This document shows positions 25,029-34,595 of a stretch of 64,000 nucleotides of DNA, one piece after another (within the stretch, counting starts at the first letter, position 1; each line of letters begins with the position of its first letter). Below the pieces are notes generated by a model. It was not told the DNA's origin. It saw only the letters and a program-made list of their open reading frames with translations, and did not search any database. The stretch comes from an uncultured Collinsella sp. (GTDB lineage: Bacteria; Actinomycetota; Coriobacteriia; Coriobacteriales; Coriobacteriaceae). Both the position numbers and the translations under genes were made by a program. The stretch covers positions 1 to 64,000 of the forward strand of contig CAAFGG010000032.1 in the NCBI GenBank assembly GCA_900762325.1. The letters run 5' to 3'.

Positions 25029-25065
25029 TAAAAAAGGCGACCGCCCTTTGTGGACGATCGCCTTT
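25029..25065 (-). terminator. Intrinsic terminator of thrS
   Basis: On the minus strand AAGGCGA pairs with TCGCCTT and is followed by TTTTTTAATA. It lies about 20 bases after the thrS stop codon. Confidence 0.8.
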
Positions 25066-25086
25066 CATTGTTTCTGTTGGGTTGCC

Positions 25087-26850
<1,764 letters not shown>

Positions 26851-27056
26851 GGGTATGTTTTCTCCTCTCGGATGCCTGATGCAAGTGCGTGCGATGCGCT
26901 CGGCGTTTTAACTTGCATCATTATAGGCAGGTTGCCTTGGTATACAAGCGCCCGCCGCACCTTAATGGCACGGCGGGCGATTTTCTACGCATGCTTCATC
27001 GTGTGGGGCGGGGTTTGGGGCGCGCGTGGCTTGCGGCCGGCCCGGCGATGGATGCG

Positions 27057-27488
27057 TTACTGGATGCGAGTTCGGCAGTAGGGGCAGACCTTCCAGTGCG
27101 CGTCGAGCGGGCGATGGCAGCTGGGGCAGACGTTGCGAACCTGGGTATCGCACACCGGGCAGACGACGAAGTCCTTCTCGATGGGCGCGCCGCACTGCGG
27201 GCAGGTGCCGTACTGGGCAAGCTGGCGCTCGCGCAGGGCCATGTCCAGCTCCTGCTCCTCGCGGTCGGACGCATAGGAGTGCGGGCGCAGGACCAGGTAG
27301 GCAATGAGGCCTACAAACGGGATGAGGGCGATGATGCCCCATGCCACGTAGGCGCTGGCGCCGCGGCGGCGAGCGTCGATGAACACATAGACGACCGACA
27401 GCACATACAGGGCGATGATAAAGCCAACGAAGGCATAGACGACGCCCATAAGCTGCGGCGACATGAGCTCGGAGATGTACTTGGACAT
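27057..27488 (-). CDS. Membrane protein with tandem zinc ribbons
   Basis: A 143-residue protein. Two hydrophobic helices span about residues 12-36 and 46-65, with a short basic loop (D-A-R-R-R-G) between them, a PLDc_N-like arrangement. The C-terminal half has three CxxC pairs and one C-P-x-C (C-P-Q-C, C-P-V-C, C-P-S-C, C-P-Y-C) forming two zinc ribbons. Such small proteins are common in Coriobacteria and have no assigned function. It is transcribed alone, between thrS and the repeat array. Confidence 0.75.
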   Translation of the reverse strand: MSKYISELMSPQLMGVVYAFVGFIIALYVLSVVYVFIDARRRGASAYVAWGIIALIPFVGLIAYLVLRPHSYASDREEQELDMALRERQLAQYGTCPQCGAPIEKDFVVCPVCDTQVRNVCPSCHRPLDAHWKVCPYCRTRIQ

Positions 27489-27587
27489 TGGGGTGTACCT
27501 TTCGGGATATTAACAGTCCTGTCAAGTTTACCACGGGGTTTGTTTATATGGGACCACGGCTAGGGGCGGGGCTGGCGCGGACAAAAA

Positions 27588-27806
27588 CATCTCAATCTGT
27601 AACAGGTGGAAGCGGAATCCGGGTCTAGATGTTACAGATCGAGACACAGGGGTCCCTCCCCGACTTCAATCTCGATCTGTAACAACTGGGGCCCCAAAAC
27701 CCCTCTTACTGTTACAGATCGAGACAAAGAAAACCGTTCAAACCGAATGTCTCAATCTGTAACAGTTACTCGGCAAAAACAGTCCCAGATGTTACAGAAC
27801 GAGACA
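27588..27806. repeat. Six-site alternating repeat array, 40-nt period
   Basis: The core TCTCRATCTGTAACA starts at 27590, 27670 and 27750. Its reverse complement (TGTTACAGATCGAGA) starts at 27630, 27710 and 27790. The sites therefore alternate in orientation every 40 bases and can fold as three 57-base hairpins. The five intervals between them are unique sequence of 25, 23, 25, 23 and 25 bases. The array fills the gap upstream of the oxidoreductase operon. It is not a normal CRISPR, because the repeat flips each time, and no cas gene is present. Confidence 0.9.
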
Positions 27807-27974
27807 AAACTCTGACACCAGGGGCGGCAGACGAGGTTATCGACGTTACTGAGTCTCCCCTCGCCTGCCGTTGGCGGGTGTTGCAGGGCTGTTCGCCGCA
27901 TTGCCGCCGCACTAGGGGCGCGCAGACCGTAGGATGGTTTTATTGACAGCCTGTCAACTCGTCTGGGAGGCACT

Positions 27975-29429
27975 GTGACAGAAACGTTTGATATTGCGAT
28001 CGTGGGCGCGGGCATCACCGGATGCGCCATCGCGAGGCAGCTCGCGCGGTTTGACCTGTCCATTTGCGTAGTCGAGGCGGCTAACGATATTGCGCTGGGC
28101 GCGTCGAAGGCCAACGGCGGCCTGGTGCACGCCGGCTACGATCCGACACCGGGCACGGTTAAGGCGCAGGTCAACGCCCGTGGCTGCGAGCTATATGGCA
28201 CGTGGGCCCAGGAGCTGGGCTTTTTGTTTTGCCGCACTGGGTCGATGGTACTGGGCTTTAACGACGAGGACCGCGCGCATCTGGAGCAGCTGCGGCGCAA
28301 CGGCTATGTCAACGGCGTGCCCGAGCTGTCAATCGTCGGACCCGACCGCATCCACGAATTAGAGCCACGCGCCAGTGCCGATGCAACGTGCGCGTTGTGG
28401 TGCCCCTCGACTGGGTTTGTCGACCCGTTTGAGGTTGCCATCGCCGCGCTGGAGAACGCTATCGCCAACGGGGCGACGTTTATGCGGTCCGCTACGGTGG
28501 AAGCGATTGAAGTCGCGAGCTCGGGCGACGACGCGCGCTTTACGCTGGCGACCCCCGCTGGCAACGTGCGCTGCCGCTACCTGATCAACGCCGCGGGCAA
28601 CGGCGCCGCCGACATCTCGCATATGGCGGGCGCCGAGGAGTTCCAGATGGTCTGGCGTCAGGGCAACATCGTGGTGCTAGACAAGGAACCGCGCACGCTC
28701 ATGCCGCTCTACCCCGTGCCGACTCCAGTGTCGAAGGGCGTTATCGTGACGGGCACCGTGCATGGCAACACCGTGATCACCGCCACGGCCGCCGTGCGCG
28801 AGCCGGGCGATACGCAGACCTATGCGAGCGATGTGAACGCGCTGCTGAGCGGCGCGCGCAAGCTGGTGCCCGATCTGGATACGCGCCGCGTGGTGCGCGC
28901 ATTTGCCGGCGGGCGTCCGGTCATTCAGGGTACGAACGACTTCTTTATTGGGCAGTCAGCCGTGGTGCCGGGGCTTTTCCAGGCGGCGGGCATTCAGTCG
29001 CCGGGTGTGGCAAGCGCACCGGCCATTGCCGAGCGCATGGAGCTTGTGATGCGTGAGGCGGGCGTGAAGCTGCACGAGCGGGCCGACTGGAACCCAATTC
29101 GCCGCGCGCCGGACGACTTTGACCGTGCGCCGCTAACGCGCAAGGAAGAGCTAATCGAGTCTGACCCCACGTGGGGTCAGATTGTCTGCCGCTGCGAGAC
29201 GGTGCCCGAAGCCGAGATCGTGGCCGCGATCCGACGCCAGCCGGGCGCGGTTTCGGTCGAGGGCGTCAAGCGACGCTGTCGTGCCGGCATGGGTCGGTGC
29301 CAGAGTGGTTTCTGTCAAAGCCGTGTGGTGGCGATTCTTGCCCGAGAGCTGGGCTGCGACCCCAGCGAGGTACTGTTGGAGGATGCCGGTTCTTGGCTGG
29401 TTGAGGGACCGCTGAAGGGGGTGCGCTAG
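27975..29429 (+). CDS. FAD-dependent oxidoreductase with BFD-like domain (GlpA-like)
   Basis: A 484-residue flavoprotein starting at GTG with GGGAGG upstream. The dinucleotide fold I-V-G-A-G-I-T-G-C-A-I-A-R-Q-L is at residues 8-22 and the DAO-type catalytic region follows. The last 85 residues contain C-R-C-E-T-V then C-R-A-G-M-G-R-C-Q-S-G-F-C, a BFD-like [2Fe-2S] domain. This is the layout of GlpA-like glycerol-3-phosphate dehydrogenases. The next two genes follow with gaps of one and four bases, making a three-gene unit that I recall from clostridia and spirochaetes. The substrate is probably glycerol 3-phosphate but could be another hydroxy acid. Confidence 0.83.
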   Translation: MTETFDIAIVGAGITGCAIARQLARFDLSICVVEAANDIALGASKANGGLVHAGYDPTPGTVKAQVNARGCELYGTWAQELGFLFCRTGSMVLGFNDEDRAHLEQLRRNGYVNGVPELSIVGPDRIHELEPRASADATCALWCPSTGFVDPFEVAIAALENAIANGATFMRSATVEAIEVASSGDDARFTLATPAGNVRCRYLINAAGNGAADISHMAGAEEFQMVWRQGNIVVLDKEPRTLMPLYPVPTPVSKGVIVTGTVHGNTVITATAAVREPGDTQTYASDVNALLSGARKLVPDLDTRRVVRAFAGGRPVIQGTNDFFIGQSAVVPGLFQAAGIQSPGVASAPAIAERMELVMREAGVKLHERADWNPIRRAPDDFDRAPLTRKEELIESDPTWGQIVCRCETVPEAEIVAAIRRQPGAVSVEGVKRRCRAGMGRCQSGFCQSRVVAILARELGCDPSEVLLEDAGSWLVEGPLKGVR

Positions 29430-29430
29430 G

Positions 29431-30792
29431 ATGGCGACGTTTGATATGCGCGACGGACGCGTGGAGACCGGAGCCGTAGTCCCCGTGAAGACGCAGACCT
29501 TCAACGTGGTCGTTATCGGCGGCGGACCTGCCGGCATGGCTGCCGCGCTGGCCGCGCATAAGGCCGGAGCGCGCGTGGCCATCGTGGAGCGCGAGCAGCA
29601 CCTGGGCGGCATCCTGCGCCAGTGCATCCACCCCGGGTTTGGCCTTTCGCACTTTAAGCAGGAACTCACCGGCCCCGAGTACGCACAGCGCTTTATCGAC
29701 CAGGTGCACGCAACCGACATTGCGCTGTTCCTGGACAGCATGGTGATTGGGATTGATTCAGGCGAGCCTACGGAAGACACCGCGGTCCACACCGTCACGC
29801 TCATGAGCCCTACCGGCATGATGCAGCTCACCGGGCGTGCGGTCGTCCTTGCCATGGGCTGCCGTGAGCGCACCCGCAGCGAGATCAAGATCCCCGGCAC
29901 TCGTCCCGCCGGCGTGTTTACGGCCGGCCTGGCGCAGCGATACATCAATATCGAAAACCTCAAACCCGGCTCGCGCGCCGTCATTTTGGGTTCGGGCGAT
30001 ATCGGGCTGATCATGGCACGCCGCTGCACGCTCGAGGGGATTTCGGTCGAGGGCGTGTACGAGCTCATGCCGTACGCCAACGGTCTGCGTCGCAACGTCA
30101 AGAACTGCCTGGACGACTTTGGCATTCCGCTGCACTTGTCCACCACCGTCACGCGCGTGATTGGGCACGACCGCGTGGAGGCCGTCGAGGTGAGTCAGGT
30201 CGACGAGCATCTGGCGCCCATTCCGGGGACCGAGCGCGTTGTTCCATGCGACACGCTACTGCTTTCGGTTGGCCTGATTCCCGAGAACGAGCTTTCGGTT
30301 GCCGCGGGCGTAGAACTTGATCCGCGCACGCGCGGCGCCGTGGTGGACCAGAGCCTGCAGACGTGCGTGCCGGGCATCTTTGCCTGCGGCAACGTGCTGC
30401 ATGTTCACGACCTAGCTGACAACGTGACGACCGAGTCTGAACGTGCCGGCGCGGCTGCGGCGGCGCGGGCGTTGGGTGGCGGCGCCGGGGCGAGCGCAGC
30501 AGACGCGGGGTGCCAGCTCACAGTCTCCCCCGCCGGTATCGCGGGATACGCGCTGCCGGGACGCATTACGGCTGTGGCACTCACCAAACTCAACTTCCGC
30601 GTGCGCCGACCGGTCGACGCCGCCCGCGTGCGCATTCTGGCAGGCGACGAGGAATTGTTCGCAGGCAAGGTCCACCCGTTTAAACCGAGTGTCATGGAAA
30701 GCTTTCCGCTGCCGGCAAAGGTGATTCAACGTGCACTCGACTTGGATGTTAGCGAGATTGTCCTATCCGTCGATCCCGTTGAGGAGGCGTAA
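29431..30792 (+). CDS. NAD(P)/FAD-dependent oxidoreductase
   Basis: A 453-residue pyridine nucleotide-disulphide type flavoprotein. V-V-V-I-G-G-G-P-A-G-M-A-A-A-L is the FAD fold near residue 27. C-I-H-P-G-F-G-L sits in the place of the redox loop, R-A-V-I-L-G-S-G-D-I-G-L is the NAD fold and G-I-F-A-C-G-N-V closes the FAD site. Proteins of this kind are encoded with the GlpA-like subunit and pass electrons onward to a carrier. It starts one base after the previous stop and is followed by a DUF1667 gene, so all three should form one complex. Confidence 0.86.
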   Translation: MATFDMRDGRVETGAVVPVKTQTFNVVVIGGGPAGMAAALAAHKAGARVAIVEREQHLGGILRQCIHPGFGLSHFKQELTGPEYAQRFIDQVHATDIALFLDSMVIGIDSGEPTEDTAVHTVTLMSPTGMMQLTGRAVVLAMGCRERTRSEIKIPGTRPAGVFTAGLAQRYINIENLKPGSRAVILGSGDIGLIMARRCTLEGISVEGVYELMPYANGLRRNVKNCLDDFGIPLHLSTTVTRVIGHDRVEAVEVSQVDEHLAPIPGTERVVPCDTLLLSVGLIPENELSVAAGVELDPRTRGAVVDQSLQTCVPGIFACGNVLHVHDLADNVTTESERAGAAAAARALGGGAGASAADAGCQLTVSPAGIAGYALPGRITAVALTKLNFRVRRPVDAARVRILAGDEELFAGKVHPFKPSVMESFPLPAKVIQRALDLDVSEIVLSVDPVEEA

Positions 30793-30796
30793 GACC

Positions 30797-31195
30797 ATGA
30801 GCACGATTGCGACCGAAACATTGCAGTTCAACTGCACTACCTGCCCATCCGAATGCCTCCTGACCGTGGAGGTGGAGCGCGGCACAGACGGCGCCGTGGT
30901 AGAGGTGCGCTCCGTGACCGGCAACAGCTGCCCGCGTGGCGATACGTTCGCACATCAGGAGCTCACCTGCCCCATGCGCGTGCTCACCACCACCGTAGCC
31001 GTATCCGGCGGCGACGAGGTGCTACTGCCCGTGCGCACGGCCGAAGCCATCCCGCTGGCACTCCACGCCCAAGCCATGGACCTCATCCGCGGCCTGGTTG
31101 TCGACGCACCCATCCGTATGGGCGACATCGTGCTGGAAGACCTTCTCGGCACCAACATCGACCTCGTCGCCAGCATGGACATCAACCAAGCCTAA
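30797..31195 (+). CDS. DUF1667 protein
   Basis: A 132-residue protein with F-N-C-T-T-C-P-S-E-C near the N-terminus, then N-S-C-P-R-G and C-P-M-R-V-L-T-T-T-V. This four-cysteine layout and the L-T-T-T-V block are typical of DUF1667, encoded third in GlpA-like operons and presumed to bind a metal or iron-sulphur cluster. The ATG at 30797 was preferred to an upstream in-frame start because it lies four bases after the preceding stop. Function inferred from context. Confidence 0.85.
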   Translation: MSTIATETLQFNCTTCPSECLLTVEVERGTDGAVVEVRSVTGNSCPRGDTFAHQELTCPMRVLTTTVAVSGGDEVLLPVRTAEAIPLALHAQAMDLIRGLVVDAPIRMGDIVLEDLLGTNIDLVASMDINQA

Positions 31196-31202
31196 ACAGT
31201 CA

Positions 31203-31229
31203 TTATGGGACGGGGCACTTTTAGCTACT
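31203..31229. repeat. Solo arm of the GGGACGGGGC element
   Basis: The string TTATGGGACGGGGC followed by CTTTTAGCTACTCC matches one arm of the palindromic element at 31532-31660. The opposite arm is missing. It directly follows the stop of the DUF1667 gene. Confidence 0.6.
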
Positions 31230-31255
31230 CCGCCATCTACCCCGACCCTCCTCAA

Positions 31256-31318
31256 TTGCGGTGAAATAGTTCCTGATTTCCGCCAAAACCCCAGCATCCA
31301 GGAACTATTCCACCGCAA
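31256..31318. repeat. TTGCGGTG hairpin, copy 1
   Basis: Twenty-base arms (TTGCGGTGAAATAGTTCCTG and its complement with one mismatch) enclose a 23-base loop beginning ATT. The element at 45211-45285 has the same TTGCGGTGA-type arm ending in CTG and also a 23-base loop beginning ATT. Confidence 0.85.
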
Positions 31319-31363
31319 CTTTCTTTGAGAATCGTGCATTTTGCTGCTACTCGGTTAGTGCTA

Positions 31364-31523
31364 TTTCAAAACTACCCCGGTTTACGGGGCTAAATCGATA
31401 ACCACCAACCACACCGACCATTTTCGATTTTCGCCAAGCCGTCTACCTGCGATTTTATTTTTGCCATTTTGGTCATGGTCAGCCAAGAGCAATCCAGCCC
31501 CGTAATCCGGCATAGTTTTGAAA
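31364..31523. repeat. Palindromic element with shared core, variant arms
   Basis: The arms TTTCAAAACTA plus GTTTACGGGGCT and their inverted copy at 31496-31523 enclose about 100 bases. The core contains CGACCAT, GCCGTCTACCTGCG, TTTTATTTTTGCC and GGTCATGGTC, which also occur in order in the elements at 1-102 and 32824-32962, whose arms are different. Confidence 0.75.
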
Positions 31524-31531
31524 GCAGACCA

Positions 31532-31660
31532 GGGGTAGTTAATTTGGGACGGGGCATTTTTAGCTACCCTTGACTGTCGACGAATTATTCGAGGCCAGAA
31601 TAAGTATCAGCTGGCATATTGGGGCAGCTAAAATAGCCCCGTCCCAAATTAACTACCCTA
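31532..31660. repeat. Palindromic element, GGGACGGGGC family
   Basis: The left arm 31532-31569 and right arm about 31623-31660 are near-perfect inverted repeats of about 34 bases (TTAATTTGGGACGGGGC and the complement). They end 15 bases before the start of the peptidase gene, so the arm may overlap its promoter or leader. Confidence 0.85.
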
Positions 31661-31675
31661 GCGAAAGGATGTTTC

Positions 31676-32764
31676 ATGGCACATGTCGATGACCAGCGTG
31701 TGGCGCGCGTGCTCGATGCGCTCGAGGCTCAGCACCCCGGCGCGCAGCTGCTCGTAAACGACCCATGGTCGATCTACTACTTGACCGGTTTTTACGCCGA
31801 TATGTTCGAGCGCTTTTGCGGTGTGCTGCTCGCGCGCGATGCCGAGCCGGCGATCCTGGTCAACGCGTTGCATCAACTACCCAAGTACGACAACGCCCGC
31901 GTCGCCTACCACTCCGACACCGACGTCGTGGCCGACGCCATTGCGCGCGAGGTCGATCCGACCAAACCGCTCGGCATCGATACCGTCATGCGCTCCGGCT
32001 TTTTGATGCCCCTCATGGAGCGCCATGCCGCCAGCGAGTTTTTCCTGGGCGACTTTGCCGTCACCGCCGCACGCACCCACAAGGACACTGCCGAGCAGGC
32101 ACTCATGCGCGCATCTTCGGCCGCCAACGACGCCGTGATGGCCGACGCGATCAAACTCGTCCACGAGGGCGTAACGGAGCGCGAAATTGCCGACCAGATG
32201 CTCGGCCTGTATCGAAAGCACGGCTGCGAGGGCTTTAGCTTTCCGCCGATCGTGAGCTTTGGCGCCAACGCCGGCGACCCGCATCACGAGCCCGACGACA
32301 CCGTGCTCAAGCGTGGCGACGTGGTGCTATTCGACATTGGTGGACGTCGCCGCAACTATTGCTCGGACATGACGCGCACGTTCTTTTGGGGCGAGCCGGA
32401 CGAGGAGACGGCGCGCATCTACGATATCGTGCGCCGCGCCAACGAGGCCGCCGAGGCGCTCATCGCACCGGGTGTGCGCATGTGCGACCTGGACCGCGCC
32501 GCGCGCGACGTGATAGAGGACGCTGGCTACGGCAAGTACTTTACGCATCGCCTGGGCCATTCGATCGGTCTGCAGGACCATGAGCCGGGCGACGTTTCGC
32601 TCGTCAACGAGCAGGTTATCGAGCCGGGAATGACCTTCTCCATCGAGCCGGGCATCTACCTCCCCGGCCGCACCGGCGTCCGCATCGAGGACCTGGCCCT
32701 AGTTACCGAGTCCGGCGTCGAGATCCTCAACGCCTACCCCCACGACCCAATCCGCCTGGACTAG
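31676..32764 (+). CDS. M24 family Xaa-Pro-type peptidase
   Basis: A 362-residue creatinase-fold metallopeptidase that removes residues next to proline from peptides. The N-terminal creatinase-like domain spans about 1-130. The catalytic domain has the five metal ligands in V-V-L-F-D-I-G-G, C-S-D-M-T-R-T-F, H-R-L-G-H-S-I-G-L, F-S-I-E-P-G-I-Y and R-I-E-D-L. GAAAGGA precedes the ATG. It is monocistronic, flanked by palindromic elements on both sides, with a strong terminator after it. PepQ and PepP family members cannot be separated by eye. Confidence 0.9.
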   Translation: MAHVDDQRVARVLDALEAQHPGAQLLVNDPWSIYYLTGFYADMFERFCGVLLARDAEPAILVNALHQLPKYDNARVAYHSDTDVVADAIAREVDPTKPLGIDTVMRSGFLMPLMERHAASEFFLGDFAVTAARTHKDTAEQALMRASSAANDAVMADAIKLVHEGVTEREIADQMLGLYRKHGCEGFSFPPIVSFGANAGDPHHEPDDTVLKRGDVVLFDIGGRRRNYCSDMTRTFFWGEPDEETARIYDIVRRANEAAEALIAPGVRMCDLDRAARDVIEDAGYGKYFTHRLGHSIGLQDHEPGDVSLVNEQVIEPGMTFSIEPGIYLPGRTGVRIEDLALVTESGVEILNAYPHDPIRLD

Positions 32765-32767
32765 CCA

Positions 32768-32798
32768 ATGTGACAAAGGGACAGCCCCTTTACCACAT
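32768..32798. repeat. Small REP-like hairpin (GGGACAG type)
   Basis: ATGTG and CACAT, with AAAGG and CCTTT inside them, flank GACAGC. A similar hairpin built on GGGGACAGG and TTTGTGGTG lies at 46933-46963. Both directly follow genes. Confidence 0.5.
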
Positions 32799-32823
32799 CC
32801 CGCAAACGCCTCGCCACGAAAAC

Positions 32824-32962
32824 GGGCTATCTACTACGTTTAACCCGCATGGGTCGACCATGCGGGTCTTTTTTGAAAAATGGCAAGCCTTCTACCTGCG
32901 GTTTTAATTTCGCAATTCTCGGCATGGTCGAGGGTAACGGGTCAAACGTAGTAGATAGGCCC
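32824..32962. repeat. Palindromic element, complete copy
   Basis: The arms GGGCTATCTACTACGTTTAA and the inverted copy ending ACGTAGTAGATAGGCCC (32939-32962) differ by one base and one indel. The interior holds a terminator hairpin and the core TCTACCTGCGGTTTTAA and GGCATGGTCGAGGG. The copy at 1-102 has the same arms in the opposite orientation. Confidence 0.8.
32844..32873 (+). terminator. Intrinsic terminator of the M24 peptidase gene
   Basis: CCCGCATGG pairs with CCATGCGGG and TCTTTTTTG follows. It lies inside the palindromic element at 32824-32962, showing that the element supplies termination. Confidence 0.8.
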
Positions 32963-33005
32963 ATATCGTGGTGAGCAGGTCAATTAGCTGCCCTACGGAA
33001 AGGCT

Positions 33006-34364
33006 CTAGCGCAGGAGGCCCGCTACTTCGCCGGCTAGGGTGATGGTACCGGCGGCTACGAAAGGCTCGTTTACGGCATCGAAGGCCGCGAGGGCCTCAG
33101 ACACGCTGGGGTACACGCCCGCGAGCTTGTCGGCATCCACCAAGGTAGCAAGCTCCTCCGCCGGCAGGGCGCGGTCGGAATCGGTCTGGGTCACGACAAC
33201 GCGCGGGAAGGCAGGAATCAGAACATCGACAATACCGGCCACGTCCTTATCGGCCAGCGCAGCGCACAGCAGCGTGGGGCGGTTCTCCACGCACGGATCG
33301 ATCTCGTCCAGCGCGCTCACAAAGTTCTCGCAGCTCTGAGGGTTATGGCAGGCGTCAATCAGCTTGAGTGGATCGGTACCCAGCACATCAAAACGACCCG
33401 GCGTGGGACAGCCCATAAGCGAGGCATCGAGCGCGTCGTGATTGAGCTCGCGACCCAGATACCCCTCGCAAAGCATAATCGCGCACGCAGCATTCTGCGG
33501 CTGATAGGCCGGCTTGACCATGCTCGACGTATAGATTGCACGCGGCGTGGTGCAGCTAAACTCAATCGTGTCGCCCACATGCGCCGGCACCTTAGTCGTG
33601 GCGTGACTCACCACGAGTGGCACGACGCCGCACTTGCGGCAACGGGCATCCATCACACGCTGAACGCTCGCCTCATGCGTGCCCTCGCCCAAAACAACCA
33701 AGCGCCCGGGTTTGATAACCGCAGCCTTCTCCCCCGCAATGGCTTCGAGCGTATCGCCCAAAATGCGTGTGTGGTCGAGCCCAATACCCGTAATGGCAAC
33801 GGCGACGGGATCGGTCGCGCTTGTGGCGTCCCAACGCCCGCCCATGCCGACCTCGAGCACGGCAACATCCACCGCGGCCTCGGCAAACACGACAAGTGCG
33901 GCAGCCGTCAGCAGGTCAAACGGTGTGATGGTATAGGCACGCTCCCCCGCCGCCACACGGCGCGCATTCACGCGATGCCCCGCCTCTACAGCGGCAGAAA
34001 CGCCACGGGCAAACGACTCATCGCTCACAACGCGCCCGTCGACCTCCAAGCGCTCGGGATAGCGAACAAGCTGCGGCGACGTATACAGCGCGGTCTTGAG
34101 CCCCTCGCCGCGAAGGATAGCAGCCGAAAAACGCGTAGTCGAAGTCTTGCCATTGGTGCCGGCTACCTGAATGCAATCGAAATACTCGTCCGGACGCCCC
34201 AGCTCATCGAGCATATCGACAACCGTCTCAAGCAGAGGCCCAGCATCCCCAGAAATCCGCCCCGTATCAGCAGCAAGCCCCACAGCCTCATCAAACGAAA
34301 GCAAATCAAACTCAAAAGGAACGGTATACAAGCCAGAACGCTTAGGCATTTTTAGAACCGCCAT
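33006..34364 (-). CDS. folC: Folylpolyglutamate/dihydrofolate synthase
   Basis: A 452-residue Mur-ligase-type enzyme that adds glutamate to folates and probably also makes dihydrofolate. The ATP loop Q-V-A-G-T-N-G-K-T-S-T-T is near residue 70. Y-T-S-P-Q-L-V-R-Y-P-E-R is the FolC-specific segment, G-M-G-G-R-W-D-A-T-S and I-G-L-D-H-T-R-I-L-G-D-T-L follow, and C-H-N-P-Q-S is in the C-terminal domain. It lies downstream of valS in the same direction, the usual valS-folC pairing of Gram-positive bacteria, but a 230-base gap with a palindrome separates them. Confidence 0.93.
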   Translation of the reverse strand: MAVLKMPKRSGLYTVPFEFDLLSFDEAVGLAADTGRISGDAGPLLETVVDMLDELGRPDEYFDCIQVAGTNGKTSTTRFSAAILRGEGLKTALYTSPQLVRYPERLEVDGRVVSDESFARGVSAAVEAGHRVNARRVAAGERAYTITPFDLLTAAALVVFAEAAVDVAVLEVGMGGRWDATSATDPVAVAITGIGLDHTRILGDTLEAIAGEKAAVIKPGRLVVLGEGTHEASVQRVMDARCRKCGVVPLVVSHATTKVPAHVGDTIEFSCTTPRAIYTSSMVKPAYQPQNAACAIMLCEGYLGRELNHDALDASLMGCPTPGRFDVLGTDPLKLIDACHNPQSCENFVSALDEIDPCVENRPTLLCAALADKDVAGIVDVLIPAFPRVVVTQTDSDRALPAEELATLVDADKLAGVYPSVSEALAAFDAVNEPFVAAGTITLAGEVAGLLR

Positions 34365-34407
34365 TCATAGAAAAATAAAACAGTATAGGTTGAGGATAGT
34401 CAGCGAA

Positions 34408-34504
34408 AACGCCTCTGATGAGCCAAGGTGCCGTGAAACAAGGGCGCATAGGGCTTATGCCCATGCGCCCGAAGTTGAACGGCAGATTGGCCATCAGAGG
34501 CGTT
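34408..34504. repeat. Nested palindrome between valS and folC
   Basis: Outer arms AACGCCTCTGATG and CATCAGAGGCGTT (13 bases, perfect) enclose inner arms GGGCGCAT (34442-34449) and ATGCGCCC (34463-34470). The whole can fold as one long, bulged hairpin. It lies between the valS stop and the folC start, together with a smaller CCGCCGTTC hairpin near 34522-34545. Confidence 0.8.
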
Positions 34505-34595
34505 TGCAGCGTCGAGTCAGCCGCCGTTCGTTAGAACGGCGGAATAGGTGTCCGCAGCGGAGAGCAAAGCATCGGGACGCACCCCCAAGTAAACC

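Noticed and set aside
26851..27056. T-box riboswitch upstream of thrS
   Set aside because: No T-box consensus or specifier loop can be found. The hairpin at about 26952-26980 fits a weak bidirectional terminator.
27588..27806. CRISPR array
   Set aside because: Spacing and unique spacers look right, but the repeat alternates orientation every unit, is only 15-17 bases, and no cas gene is present in the window.
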